From Leifsonia sp. Leaf336 (lineage in GTDB: Bacteria > Actinomycetota > Actinomycetes > Actinomycetales > Microbacteriaceae): DNA of 64,000 nucleotides. The notes beneath the pieces are model-generated. The model saw nothing but the letters and a program-made list of their open reading frames with translations. It had not been told where the DNA came from and made no database searches. Both the position numbers and the translations under genes were made by a program. The DNA lies in assembly GCF_001423695.1 (NCBI RefSeq), contig NZ_LMOZ01000003.1, positions 415,018 through 479,017 of the forward strand. Direction: 5' to 3'. Positions 12,873 to 21,423 of the stretch are shown in pieces. The stretch's first letter is position 1. Every line of letters starts with the position of its first letter.

Positions 12873-14501
12873 CTAATTCGTCGGTTGTCGGGTGAGGAGG
12901 GCGGTGTGCTCGTCCGCGACGGCGGAGACGGCAGCAAGCAGATTGGGGTCCTCGCCTCGTGCGAGGCCAGCGTACTCCAGCGTCAGGGATCCGTCCGGGT
13001 TCTCGACGGCCTTCACCCAGATGCGCCTGCGCGGCACGAACAGCGACGTCAGCAGGCCGCCGAGGATGAGCACGGCGAACAGCAGCACCCAGACCTGGGC
13101 GGGATCGTGGTGCACGTCGAGCGACGCATAGCGCTTGACGTCGCCCAGCGAGATGGTCCCGAGCCCGTTCGGCAGTTCGACCGTCTGGCCCGGCTTGAGC
13201 TGGAGCGCCTTGGTCTTGGTGCCGGGCCCGGCGAGCTGGGTCATCTTGTCGGTGTTCAGGCTGTAGACCGATTGCGGGACGCCGTTGTCGACGCCGAGAT
13301 CTCCGGCGTAGACGTTGAGACTCAGGACGGGGTCGTCCAGGCCGGGGAACGTCGAGGTGAGTGCCCCCGCCGCGGTGTCGCTCTTGCCGACGGTCGGATA
13401 GAAGAAGCCGATCATCCCGACCTGCTCGCGCAGCCCGTCGGGGACCTTCACCCAGCCGAGCGACGTGAGCCGCGCATCCTGGGCGATGAACGGGACCGAG
13501 TCGCTGAAGACGATCTTGCCCTGCGGATCCTTGACCGTGATCGTCGGCGCGTAGCCGTTGCCGAGGAGGTAGACGTTCGTGCCGCCGATGGCGAGGGGGT
13601 CGTTGACTTTGATGGTCGCCGGACCGGAGGAGTCGCCCGGCCCCGTGGTCGTCACCTTCGCGGTGTAGTCGAGCGGCGTGCCGACGGCGTTCGGATTCTT
13701 CGTCTCGTATGCCACGTCGAGGCTGTCGACCCGAATCGAGAACGGCTCGAGCGAGCCGTCGGAGAAGAACCGGCCCGGGTTGAACGAGTTGTACGACGGG
13801 AGGCTGTTCACGAAGCTCTGCCCGACGACCACCACCTTCTGGCCGGTGTAGCCGAAGCCTCCGCCGATGCCGACGGCGACCAGCACGCCGAGGAGCGCGA
13901 TGTGGAACACGAGGTTTCCGGTCTCGCGCAGGTAGCCGCGCTCCGCGGACACCGAGGTCGACCGGGCGTCCTGGTAGAGCGAGACCCGGTAGCGGGAGCG
14001 GCGGAGGATCTGCCGCGCCGACTCGATCGGGTTCGGTGCGTCGTCGCGGAGCTCTGCCGGCAGGATTCGCGACTGGAAGCCGGACATCCGCGTCAGCCGC
14101 ACCGGCGTCTTGGGCGGTCGCGCCCGCAGCGCTCTCGCGTGGTGGGCGGTGCGCGGGATGATGCAGCCGATCAAGGAAGCGAACAGCAGCAGGTAGATGG
14201 CCGAGAACCAGAACGACGTGTAGACGTCGAACAGCTGGAACTTGTCGAGCACGGGGGCCAGCTGCGGGTTGTCGCTGAAGTACTTCGTGACACCGCTGGG
14301 GTCGGCTCCGCGCTGCGGGAACAGCGAGCCCGGCACGGCAGCGATAGCCAGCAGGAGCAACAGGAACAGGGCCGTGCGCATGCTCGTGAGCTGGCGCCAC
14401 GCCCAGCGGACCCAGCCGAGCGGCCCGAGCTTGGGCTGGACGACGTTGGGATCTTCGTCGCGTGGCGGCGCGGAGTCGATGTGATCAGATGGCCGGGACA
14501 A
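12873..14501 (-). CDS. resB: cytochrome c biogenesis protein ResB
   Basis: ResB/Ccs1-family membrane protein of 542 residues, partner of CcsB in the cytochrome c synthase. The N-terminus has transmembrane segments (about residues 43-62 and 95-115), a third near 190-210, a large extracytoplasmic domain (about 225-450), and a final span near 460-480, as expected for the family. The start overlaps the ccdA end by 17 bases, indicating coupling. Confidence 0.93.
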   Translation of the reverse strand: MSRPSDHIDSAPPRDEDPNVVQPKLGPLGWVRWAWRQLTSMRTALFLLLLLAIAAVPGSLFPQRGADPSGVTKYFSDNPQLAPVLDKFQLFDVYTSFWFSAIYLLLFASLIGCIIPRTAHHARALRARPPKTPVRLTRMSGFQSRILPAELRDDAPNPIESARQILRRSRYRVSLYQDARSTSVSAERGYLRETGNLVFHIALLGVLVAVGIGGGFGYTGQKVVVVGQSFVNSLPSYNSFNPGRFFSDGSLEPFSIRVDSLDVAYETKNPNAVGTPLDYTAKVTTTGPGDSSGPATIKVNDPLAIGGTNVYLLGNGYAPTITVKDPQGKIVFSDSVPFIAQDARLTSLGWVKVPDGLREQVGMIGFFYPTVGKSDTAAGALTSTFPGLDDPVLSLNVYAGDLGVDNGVPQSVYSLNTDKMTQLAGPGTKTKALQLKPGQTVELPNGLGTISLGDVKRYASLDVHHDPAQVWVLLFAVLILGGLLTSLFVPRRRIWVKAVENPDGSLTLEYAGLARGEDPNLLAAVSAVADEHTALLTRQPTN

Positions 14502-15222
14502 AGCCGGAGATCACCCCCAGGAACTGGGACATCATGGCAGTCCAGAGACCGGTCGCCATCAGGATGCCGATGACCACGAGCAGTGCGCCTCCGATGATGT
14601 TGATGACACGGATGTGCCGCTTGAGGAAGGCTACGGAGCCGGCCACCCAGTCGAAACCGAGTGCGACGAGCAGGAACGGGATGCCGAGACCGATGCAGTA
14701 GAAGAGTCCCAACAGGGCTCCACGCCATGGCGATCCGCTGCCGACGCTCAACGCGCTGATCGCCGCGAGGGTCGGGCCGATGCAGGGCGTCCAACCGAGG
14801 CCGAAGACGATACCGAGCAGCGGGGCGCCGATCAGTCCTGTAGCGGGCCTCCACGTCGGCTTGATCGTGCGCTGGAGGAAGGAGAACTGGCCGATGAACA
14901 CGAGCCCCATGAGGATGACGAGCACCCCGAGCACGCGGATGACGACCTCCTGCCACCGCACCAGCCACAGGCCGAGGGCGCCGAAGGCGGCACCGTAGGC
15001 CACGAAGACGACGGCGAACCCGAGGACGAACAGGGCGACGCCGAGAAGCACCCGGCTGCGGTCGCGCTTGGCGCCCGGGTCGCTCATCCCGCCGACGTAG
15101 GCGAGATAGCCGGGCACGAGGGGCAGCACGCAGGGAGACGCGAACGACACCAGCCCCGCAAGGACGGCGATGGGCAGCGCGAGCAGGAGCTGTCCGCTGA
15201 AGACGATCTGACCGACGTCCAC
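14485..15222 (-). CDS. ccdA: cytochrome c biogenesis protein CcdA
   Basis: Six-helix membrane protein of 245 residues that passes electrons from cytosolic thioredoxin to extracytoplasmic ResA. The two redox cysteines are visible as SPCVLP (C31) and WTPCIGP (C147), each in a hydrophobic segment. It starts 2 bases after the resA stop and overlaps resB by 17 bases. Confidence 0.95.
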   Translation of the reverse strand: MDVGQIVFSGQLLLALPIAVLAGLVSFASPCVLPLVPGYLAYVGGMSDPGAKRDRSRVLLGVALFVLGFAVVFVAYGAAFGALGLWLVRWQEVVIRVLGVLVILMGLVFIGQFSFLQRTIKPTWRPATGLIGAPLLGIVFGLGWTPCIGPTLAAISALSVGSGSPWRGALLGLFYCIGLGIPFLLVALGFDWVAGSVAFLKRHIRVINIIGGALLVVIGILMATGLWTAMMSQFLGVISGFVPAI

Positions 15223-15224
15223 GG

Positions 15225-15848
15225 CTACTTCCCGGCCACGGCGTCGGAGATGAGCGAGTCGAGGATGCTCTTGTCCGGGATCGCGCCGAGGATGCGGGCG
15301 GCCACGCGGCCTTGCTTGTCGATCACGAGGGTGGTCGGCGTCGCCTTGGGCGGGACGGTCTTGCTGAACGCGAGAAGCACCGAGCCGGTGTCGCGGTCGA
15401 GGACGGACGGGTAGGTGACGCCCTTGTCCTTCTCGAAGCTGGCGGCGGTGCTCGCGGAGTCATAGAGGTTGACACCGAGGAAGTTGACGCCTTGCGACGC
15501 GTACTTCTCGGACAGCGACTGGAGGTCGGGAGCCTCGACCCGGCACGGCGGGCAGCCCGCGTACCAGAAGTTGACCACGAGGACCTTGCCCGCGTAGTCC
15601 TTGGACGACACCGCGGTTCCGTCGGCCAGCGTGCCGGAGAACGCGACGGGCGCCCCGCGGTTGGCGGCGGCGAACTCGCTCACGCTGCCGTCGCCCGCGA
15701 TGTAGTTCTGACCGGAGCCGGAGCGGTACTGATTGGCCAGCGCGTCATTGGAGGTGCAGCCGGAGAGGAACAGGGCGGTCGCCACGGCGATCGCCGGGCC
15801 GATCAGCGCGAGCCGCGCGCGTTTGGAGAGCGGGGAACGGGAGGTCAC
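15225..15848 (-). CDS. resA: thioredoxin-fold lipoprotein ResA/TlpA
   Basis: Membrane-anchored thiol-disulfide oxidoreductase of 207 residues that keeps apocytochrome CXXCH cysteines reduced. It has a lipobox LSGC with lipid cysteine C31, then a TlpA-like domain whose active site WYAGCPPC places the redox pair at 99 and 102, and a later cis-Pro segment KATPTT. The GTG at 15846-15848 overlaps the phosphatase stop by 4 bases (GTGA). The frame is open much further upstream, but only this start gives a signal peptide. Confidence 0.92.
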   Translation of the reverse strand: MTSRSPLSKRARLALIGPAIAVATALFLSGCTSNDALANQYRSGSGQNYIAGDGSVSEFAAANRGAPVAFSGTLADGTAVSSKDYAGKVLVVNFWYAGCPPCRVEAPDLQSLSEKYASQGVNFLGVNLYDSASTAASFEKDKGVTYPSVLDRDTGSVLLAFSKTVPPKATPTTLVIDKQGRVAARILGAIPDKSILDSLISDAVAGK

Positions 15849-16552
15849 ACGGCCCCCACATCGGTCGCGGTGGCGATCAGGCTGCCCGCTGGCTCGGCGT
15901 ACCCGACCTCGACGAGTCGGAGCACGGGTGGAGCCGACGGGTCGGCCGGCACCGGCTCCTCGCCCGGACGGGGCTGTGGAGCGGGAGCGGGCTCGCTGGT
16001 GCGCTCGAAGGTCGTGATGCTCGAGAGGGCGCAGCGGCGCTTGCGCGGATCGTGCGGGAAGCTCTCGCCTGCGACGGAGAGGTGCGTCACCCAGATCGGG
16101 AGCTGATGGCTCACCAAGACGACGTCGCCGGACTCCACGGAGTCGAACGCGTCGTCGATCGCGGCCAGCATGCGCTTCTCGATGCTCGTGTACGCCTCGC
16201 CCCAGCTGGGCCGGGGCGGGTACACGAGGAACGGCCAGTTGACCGGGTTCTTGAGGGCGCGACGCATGTTGGTGCCCTCGAAGTGGTTGGTGGGCTCGAT
16301 GATCCGCTCGTCCACGACCGGCTCGAGACCGAACGCCGCGGCGATCGGAGCGGCGGATTCGCGCGTGCGCTGCAACGGCGAGACGCGCAGTGACGACATC
16401 GGGCGGCCCCGCGCGGCCAGGTCGTCGGCCGCTGCCTGGGCCATGCGGTGGCCGAGCTTGGAGAGGCCGAAGCCCGGCAGCCTGCCATACAGGATGCCGT
16501 CGGGATTGAACACCTCTCCGTGACGGACGAGATGAACTTGGCTTGCTACCAC
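15845..16552 (-). CDS. histidine phosphatase family protein
   Basis: Phosphoglycerate-mutase-like phosphatase of 235 residues. The phosphohistidine motif LVRHGE is at residues 8-13, and the second catalytic region VLVSHQ near 145. The substrate is not evident. It heads the cytochrome c maturation operon, as a similar gene does in Mycobacterium tuberculosis (Rv0525 before Rv0526-Rv0529). The GTG start lies six bases after a TAGACT box, so translation is probably leaderless. The C-terminal 40 residues are Pro/Ala-rich. Confidence 0.88.
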   Translation of the reverse strand: MVASQVHLVRHGEVFNPDGILYGRLPGFGLSKLGHRMAQAAADDLAARGRPMSSLRVSPLQRTRESAAPIAAAFGLEPVVDERIIEPTNHFEGTNMRRALKNPVNWPFLVYPPRPSWGEAYTSIEKRMLAAIDDAFDSVESGDVVLVSHQLPIWVTHLSVAGESFPHDPRKRRCALSSITTFERTSEPAPAPQPRPGEEPVPADPSAPPVLRLVEVGYAEPAGSLIATATDVGAV

Positions 16553-16558
16553 TGGTCC

Positions 16559-16564
16559 AGTCTA
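16559..16564 (-). promoter_or_regulatory. -10 box of the cytochrome c maturation operon, leaderless
   Basis: TAGACT on the minus strand, six bases before the GTG of the histidine phosphatase. Probably drives all five genes down to the terminator at 11727. Confidence 0.55.
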
Positions 16565-16644
16565 CGGAGCGCTTTGCCTTGAATTCACTGAGCGCCGGAG
16601 CGCGACGGCTGCTCTCGGCCCTCATCGGCGGTAGGAGCGGGCGG

Positions 16645-16650
16645 TAGGCT
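16645..16650 (+). promoter_or_regulatory. -10 box of aspS, leaderless
   Basis: TAGGCT eight bases before the GTG at 16659. It favours that start over the upstream in-frame TTG at 16650, which would overlap the -10 box. Confidence 0.5.
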
Positions 16651-16658
16651 TGTCGATC

Positions 16659-17987
16659 GTGACCGCACGCGTTTTGATCAAGGACCTCGCCGCTCTTCCC
16701 GACGGCCCCGTCAGCGTCGCCGGATGGGTCGAGACCGTCCGCGACCAGAAGAAGGTGCAGTTCGTCGTGCTGCGCGACGAGTCGGGCGCTGTGCAGCTGG
16801 TGAATCCGCGCACGGTCGCCGAAGACGGCACCGTCGTCGTCGACGAGCCCGCCACGACGATCTCCGCCCTGTCGCAGGGGTCGTTCGTGCGCGCCACCGG
16901 CGAGCTCAAGCACGACGAGCGCGTCAAGCTCGGTGGCATCGAGATCAAGCTGAGCACCCTCGAAGTCGAGACGGCTGCGATCCCGGAGACCCCGATCGCG
17001 GCGGACAGCGGCATCGACAAGCGCATGGACTGGCGCTTCCTCGACCTCCGCGAGCCGAAGCACAACCTCATCTTCCGCGTGCAGACCACGCTCGAGCACG
17101 CGATGCGGCAGTACTGGGTCGACAACGGCTTCATCGAGATCCACACCCCGAAGCTGATGGCGTCGGCCTCCGAGTCGCGCGCCGAGCTCTTCGAGCTGCC
17201 GTACTTCGAGACGACCGCGTACCTCGCCCAGAGCCCGCAGATCTTCAAGCAGATGGCTCAGGCCGCGGGCTTCGGCCGGGTGTTCGAGATCGGGCCGGCG
17301 TTCCGCGCCGACCCCAGCTTCACCAGCCGCCACGCGACGGAGTTCACGAGCGTCGACACCGAGCTGAGCTGGATCGACAGCCACGAGGACGTCATGAAGG
17401 TGCACGAGGACCTCCTCGTCGCCGGTTTCACCGCGGTGAAGGAGAAGCACGGGGCCGAGATCGAGGCGCTCTTCGGCGTCGAGGTCACCGTTCCGACCAC
17501 GCCGTTCCCGCGCATCCCGCTCGCCGAGGCGAAGCGCATCGTGGCCGAGCAGGGCTACGAGGTGCCGCGCGCCGATGACGACATGGACCCGGAGGGCGAG
17601 CGCCGGATCTCCCAGTACGTGAAGGAGACCTACGGTCACGAGTTCGTCTTCTTGACGGACTACGCGTCGAGCATCCGCCCGTACTACCACATGCGTCACG
17701 CCGACGACCCGTCGATCACCAAGAGCTACGACCTCATCTTCAACGGTGTCGAGATCTCTACGGGCGCTCAGCGCGAGCACCGCGTGGAGATCCTCGAGAA
17801 GCAGGCGGCGGAGAAGGGCCTCTCGGTGGAGGAGCTGGAGGACGTGCTCGCCACGTTCCGGTACGGCATCCCCCCGCACGGCGGTTTCGGGATGGGACTC
17901 GCGCGCGTGCTCATGCTGATGCTGCACCTGTCGAACCTGCGCGAGACGACCTATCTCTTCCGCGGCCCGACGCGACTGACCCCGTAG
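16659..17987 (+). CDS. aspS: aspartyl-tRNA synthetase, archaeal type (probably tRNA-Asp/Asn)
   Basis: Class II synthetase of 442 residues, far shorter than the ~590 of the bacterial AspRS, because the bacterial GAD insertion is absent. An OB-fold anticodon domain (about 1-110) is followed by a catalytic core with motif 2 FEIGPAFRADPSFTSRH (near 210) and motif 3 GFGMGLARVLML (near 410). These resemble archaeal and eukaryotic AspRS. Such enzymes are often non-discriminating and feed the GatCAB amidotransferase, which is inference here. The last 77 bases overlap the convergent radC-like gene. Confidence 0.88.
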   Translation: MTARVLIKDLAALPDGPVSVAGWVETVRDQKKVQFVVLRDESGAVQLVNPRTVAEDGTVVVDEPATTISALSQGSFVRATGELKHDERVKLGGIEIKLSTLEVETAAIPETPIAADSGIDKRMDWRFLDLREPKHNLIFRVQTTLEHAMRQYWVDNGFIEIHTPKLMASASESRAELFELPYFETTAYLAQSPQIFKQMAQAAGFGRVFEIGPAFRADPSFTSRHATEFTSVDTELSWIDSHEDVMKVHEDLLVAGFTAVKEKHGAEIEALFGVEVTVPTTPFPRIPLAEAKRIVAEQGYEVPRADDDMDPEGERRISQYVKETYGHEFVFLTDYASSIRPYYHMRHADDPSITKSYDLIFNGVEISTGAQREHRVEILEKQAAEKGLSVEELEDVLATFRYGIPPHGGFGMGLARVLMLMLHLSNLRETTYLFRGPTRLTP

Positions 17988-18663
17988 CCGACAGAGCGGT
18001 CCAGCGCTCGCCCGCGACCAGGATGTGACCCAGGAACCGCAGCCCGATGGTCGCCGCCGCCTGGTCGAGCCGGCGCGTGAGCACCGTGTCGGCCACCGAG
18101 GGGTCGAGCGATCCCGACGGATGGTTGTGCGCGACCGCGAACGACCGGCCGCCACGGGTGAGGACGGCCTGCAGGACGTCGGCCGGCTGGATGGAGCGCT
18201 CGTCGACGCCACCGTCGCGCAGCATCACGATCTCGAGCGGTCGAGCGGCGCGGTCGGCGACCACGACGACGAAGCGTTCGCTGTCGCGGTGCAGCAGTTC
18301 TGGCCGCACCACGTCGGCGACCGCCGTGGGATCGACCAGGCGCGTCCACGCGGACGACCGGCCGGCGCGCCTCCAGATCTCGATGATGGCGACGAGCCGG
18401 CCGGCGGTGGCCGGACCGACGCCCGGGAGGTTCTCGAGCCGCGCGAAATCCATGGTCGCGAGGCCCGGAAAGCCTCCGCAGCGCCCCAGGATGGACCGGG
18501 CGAGTGACAGGACGCTGCGGCCGGTCTGGCCCGAGCCGAGGATGAGGGCGAGCACCTCGTCGTCGGTGAGCGAGCCGATGCCGAGGCGTCGCATGCGCTC
18601 CCGTGGCCGGTCATGGCTGGGGACGTCGGCGAGGGACGGCGCGGCTTCTTCCGTGATCGACAT
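17911..18663 (-). CDS. RadC/JAB-domain family protein
   Basis: RadC-family protein of 250 residues. Residues about 20-100 form helix-hairpin-helix-like DNA-binding elements (LPGVGPATAGRL), followed by an MPN/JAB-type domain with the metal motif HNHPSG and a downstream D. RadC's old role in DNA repair was not borne out in E. coli, so function is uncertain. A basic Ser/Gly/Arg-rich tail runs into the convergent aspS gene (77-base overlap). The start follows a TAGCGT box by six bases. Confidence 0.87.
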   Translation of the reverse strand: MSITEEAAPSLADVPSHDRPRERMRRLGIGSLTDDEVLALILGSGQTGRSVLSLARSILGRCGGFPGLATMDFARLENLPGVGPATAGRLVAIIEIWRRAGRSSAWTRLVDPTAVADVVRPELLHRDSERFVVVVADRAARPLEIVMLRDGGVDERSIQPADVLQAVLTRGGRSFAVAHNHPSGSLDPSVADTVLTRRLDQAAATIGLRFLGHILVAGERWTALSATGSVASGRGRDRSSRAGSTGAASA

Positions 18664-18669
18664 GAGTCC

Positions 18670-18675
18670 ACGCTA
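18670..18675 (-). promoter_or_regulatory. -10 box of the radC-like gene, leaderless
   Basis: TAGCGT on the minus strand, six bases before the ATG. Confidence 0.5.
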
Positions 18676-18794
18676 TGGACGCCCCGAGGACCCGACGGCC
18701 GGAGCCCACCAATCTGTGGACAACTGCCGCTGAGGGCCGTCCTGTGGATGACAATGGACGGAGAGTATCCCGGCAACGAAGGAGTCGCCCCGCA

Positions 18795-20000
18795 ATGACC
18801 AGTCCCCTCCCCGAACCCCGACCGAACGACGTCGTCATCCTGTCGGCTGCGCGCACCCCGCAGGGCAAGATCCTGGGCGCGCTCGCCAGCCAGAGCGCCG
18901 TCCAGCTCGGGGCCGTCGCTCTCCGGCGCGCGCTGGAGCAGTCCGGCGTCGACGCTGAGGACGTCGACGCGGTGATCTTCGGCCAGGTGCTGCAAGCGGG
19001 AGCCGGCCAGAATCCCGCCAGGCAGACCGCCATCGGCGCAGGAATCGGCTGGAACGTGCCGGCCACCACGATCAACAAGGTGTGCCTCTCCGGCCTCGCG
19101 GCCGTGATCGACGCGGCCCGCCTCATCCGCGCGGGCGAGGCGACGATCGTCGCGGCCGGCGGTCAGGAGTCCATGACCAACGCCCCGCACGTGCTGCCGG
19201 GCTCGCGGAAGGGCTGGACGTACGGCTCGATCGAGGCCGTCGACTCCGCTGCGCACGACGGCCTGACCGACGCCTTCGACAAGATCTCGATGGGCGCCTC
19301 CACCGAGCAGTACACCCAGAAGCTCGGGCTCACGCGTGAGGCCCAGGACGCGTTCGCCGCCGCTTCGCACCAGCGGGCCGGCGCCGCGGCGGCCTCCGGA
19401 GTCTTCGAGGACGAGATCGCGCCGGTCAGCATCGCTCAGCGCAAGGGCGACCCGGTGGTCGTCACGGCCGACGAGGGCGTGCGACCGGACTCCACGGCGG
19501 AAGTGCTGGCCAAGCTGCGGCCCAGCTTCGCCGCCGAGGGCACACTCACGGCGGGCAACTCCTCACCGCTCAGCGACGGCGCCGCCGCGCTCATCCTCAC
19601 GTCGCGCGAGAACGCCGAACGTCTGGGACTGGACTGGCTGGCGGTCGTCGGGAGCAGCGGGCAGGTCGCCGGCCCGGACAACTCGCTGCACTCGCAGCCG
19701 TCGAACGCGATCCAGGCGGCGCTCACGCGCGCGGGCTGGGCGGTCGACGACCTCGACCTGATCGAGATCAACGAGGCCTTCGCGGCCGTCGCTCTGCAGT
19801 CGACCGCGGACCTGGACCTCGACCCGGAGAAGGTCAACATCCACGGCGGCGCGATCGCGCTCGGTCACCCGATCGGGGCCTCCGGAGCGCGACTCGCCGG
19901 TCATGCGGCCCACGAGCTCGCTCGACGCGGTTCCGGCCGTGCGGCCGTCGCGCTCTGCGGCGGCGGCGGGCAGGGAGACGCGCTGCTGCTCTGGCGCTGA
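18795..20000 (+). CDS. acetyl-CoA C-acetyltransferase (thiolase)
   Basis: Thiolase of 401 residues, a usual length. The nucleophile is C97 in NKVCLSG; the second half carries NEAFA, the histidine in GHPIGASG (about 365) and the C-terminal cysteine in CGGGGQG. It condenses or cleaves acetoacetyl-CoA or 3-ketoacyl-CoA; specificity is not decidable from sequence alone. ATG 18795 follows AAGGAG at 18779-18784. It is divergent from the radC-like gene and convergent with the citrate synthase gene, sharing a two-way terminator. Confidence 0.93.
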   Translation: MTSPLPEPRPNDVVILSAARTPQGKILGALASQSAVQLGAVALRRALEQSGVDAEDVDAVIFGQVLQAGAGQNPARQTAIGAGIGWNVPATTINKVCLSGLAAVIDAARLIRAGEATIVAAGGQESMTNAPHVLPGSRKGWTYGSIEAVDSAAHDGLTDAFDKISMGASTEQYTQKLGLTREAQDAFAAASHQRAGAAAASGVFEDEIAPVSIAQRKGDPVVVTADEGVRPDSTAEVLAKLRPSFAAEGTLTAGNSSPLSDGAAALILTSRENAERLGLDWLAVVGSSGQVAGPDNSLHSQPSNAIQAALTRAGWAVDDLDLIEINEAFAAVALQSTADLDLDPEKVNIHGGAIALGHPIGASGARLAGHAAHELARRGSGRAAVALCGGGGQGDALLLWR

Positions 20001-20039
20001 CGGAGGAGATCCTGCGCCAGGAGGTGCCGGGAAGCAGTG

Positions 20040-20082
20040 AACGGAGGAGATCCGGCCCGGGATGGGACGGATCTCCTCCGTT
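20040..20082. terminator. bidirectional terminator between thiolase and citrate synthase
   Basis: Perfect 14-base stem AACGGAGGAGATCC / GGATCTCCTCCGTT with a 15-base loop, sitting between the two convergent stops. There is no long T-run on either side. Confidence 0.65.
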
Positions 20083-20120
20083 GCGTGGGGCGCCGGGCGC
20101 CGGGTGTTCGGCGCCGGGCG

Positions 20121-21248
20121 TCAGCGGGTCAGGTGACGCTCGGCGGGGCCGGTGTACTGCGAGAGCGGTCGGATCAGGGAGTTCGCCGCGTACTGCTCGA
20201 AGACGTGGGCGGTCCAGCCCGTGACGCGCGCGGCAGCGAAGAGCGGGGTGAAGGTCTCGGTGTCGAAGCCCATCAGGTTGTAGGCCGGACCGGAGGGATA
20301 GTCGAGGTTCGGCTTGATGTTCTTGCGCTCGCCCATCGCGTTCTCGAGGGCGTCGTAGAGGTCGAGCATGTCCTGGCGGTCGTAGTGCTCGACCAGGGTC
20401 TCGAGCGACGCGCGCATGGTCGGTACGCGGGAGTCGCCGTTCTTGTAGACGCGGTGGCCGAATCCCATGATCTTGCGCTTCTGCGCCAGGGCGTCGTCGA
20501 GCCAGGCCTCCGCCCGGTCGGCGCTGCCGATCTCGTCGAAGGCGTGCATCACGGCCTCGTTGGCGCCGCCGTGCAGCGGTCCCTTGAGCGCGCCGATCGC
20601 GCCGGTCACCGCCGAGTACACGTCGGAGAGAGTGGAGGCGATCACGCGCGCGGTGAAGGTCGAGGCGTTGAACGAGTGCTCCGCGTAGAGAACGAGCGAG
20701 ACCCGGAACGCGTCCACCACCACGTCGTCCGGGACCTCCCCGAACGTCAGCCAGAGGAAGTTTCGCGCGTAGTCGAGGTCGTCCCGCGGCTCCACGAGGT
20801 CGAGCCCGCGGCGACGGCGCTGGATGTACGCGACGATCGTCGGCAGCTGCGCGAAGAGGTACACGGCCCGCCCGAGGTTGAGCTCGGGATCGAGGATGCC
20901 GTCCTCCTGCTCCAGCGTCGGATCGAGGCCGCCGAGCTGGCTGACCGCCGTGCGCAGCGCGTCCATCGGGTGCGCGGAGGCCGGGATGTCGTCGAGCGCC
21001 CGGCGCGTGCGATCGTCGAGCCCGCGCAGGCCGCGCTCCAGCTTCTCGAAGCCCTCGAGCTCCTCCGCCGTGGGCAGCTCGCCGTGCCACAGCAGCCAGG
21101 CGACCTCCTCGAACGAGCACTGGGCGGCGAGCTCTTGCACGGGGTAACCGCGGTACAGCAACGAGTTGGTCTGCGGGTTGACGGACGAGATGGTCGTGGT
21201 GTCTACCACGACGCCGGCGAGGCCCTTGTGGATCTCGGGGTCGGTCAT
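20121..21248 (-). CDS. prpC: 2-methylcitrate synthase / citrate synthase
   Basis: Citrate-synthase-family enzyme of 375 residues. Active-site histidines are in LKGPLHGGA and GFGHRVYK, and the C-terminal arginine lies in a segment with the family SRPLSQY-like sequence (here IRPLSQY). The short form and these motifs match the PrpC group, which joins propionyl-CoA or acetyl-CoA to oxaloacetate. No prpB/prpD lies beside it, so the methylcitrate role is not proven. The ATG at 21246-21248 has GAAGGAG upstream; an in-frame extension to 21338 lacks support. Confidence 0.85.
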   Translation of the reverse strand: MTDPEIHKGLAGVVVDTTTISSVNPQTNSLLYRGYPVQELAAQCSFEEVAWLLWHGELPTAEELEGFEKLERGLRGLDDRTRRALDDIPASAHPMDALRTAVSQLGGLDPTLEQEDGILDPELNLGRAVYLFAQLPTIVAYIQRRRRGLDLVEPRDDLDYARNFLWLTFGEVPDDVVVDAFRVSLVLYAEHSFNASTFTARVIASTLSDVYSAVTGAIGALKGPLHGGANEAVMHAFDEIGSADRAEAWLDDALAQKRKIMGFGHRVYKNGDSRVPTMRASLETLVEHYDRQDMLDLYDALENAMGERKNIKPNLDYPSGPAYNLMGFDTETFTPLFAAARVTGWTAHVFEQYAANSLIRPLSQYTGPAERHLTR

Positions 21249-21409
21249 GTCTGCTGCTCCTTCGCTGCTGTGGCAGTTGTCGGCGGCGCCCTCGAGTCGT
21301 GCACCGAGGTGTCGTTCGCGTCGTCTCCCCGTAGTCAATCAGGTCGCGGAGGTCGACGCGATGTCTCGGCCCCAGGTCGTCGGCCTTCCCACGACGAGCT
21401 CCCCTCGCC

Positions 21410-21415
21410 TACGCT
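21410..21415 (+). promoter_or_regulatory. -10 box of the LysE-type gene, near-leaderless
   Basis: TACGCT eight bases before the ATG at 21424. Confidence 0.4.
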
Positions 21416-21423
21416 CCTTGTCC

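Noticed and set aside
12148-14573. Very long open frames on both strands over resB/ccsB
   Set aside because: Arg/Pro/Ala-rich shadows produced by high-GC codon bias; the resB and ccsB frames have membrane spans and motifs.
15225-18212. 995-residue frame containing ResA
   Set aside because: Only the last 207 codons make a sensible protein; the rest is shadow of the phosphatase and aspS.
20121-21338. Longer citrate synthase starting at 21338
   Set aside because: The extra 30 residues are shadow-like, and a good ribosome site precedes the ATG at 21248.
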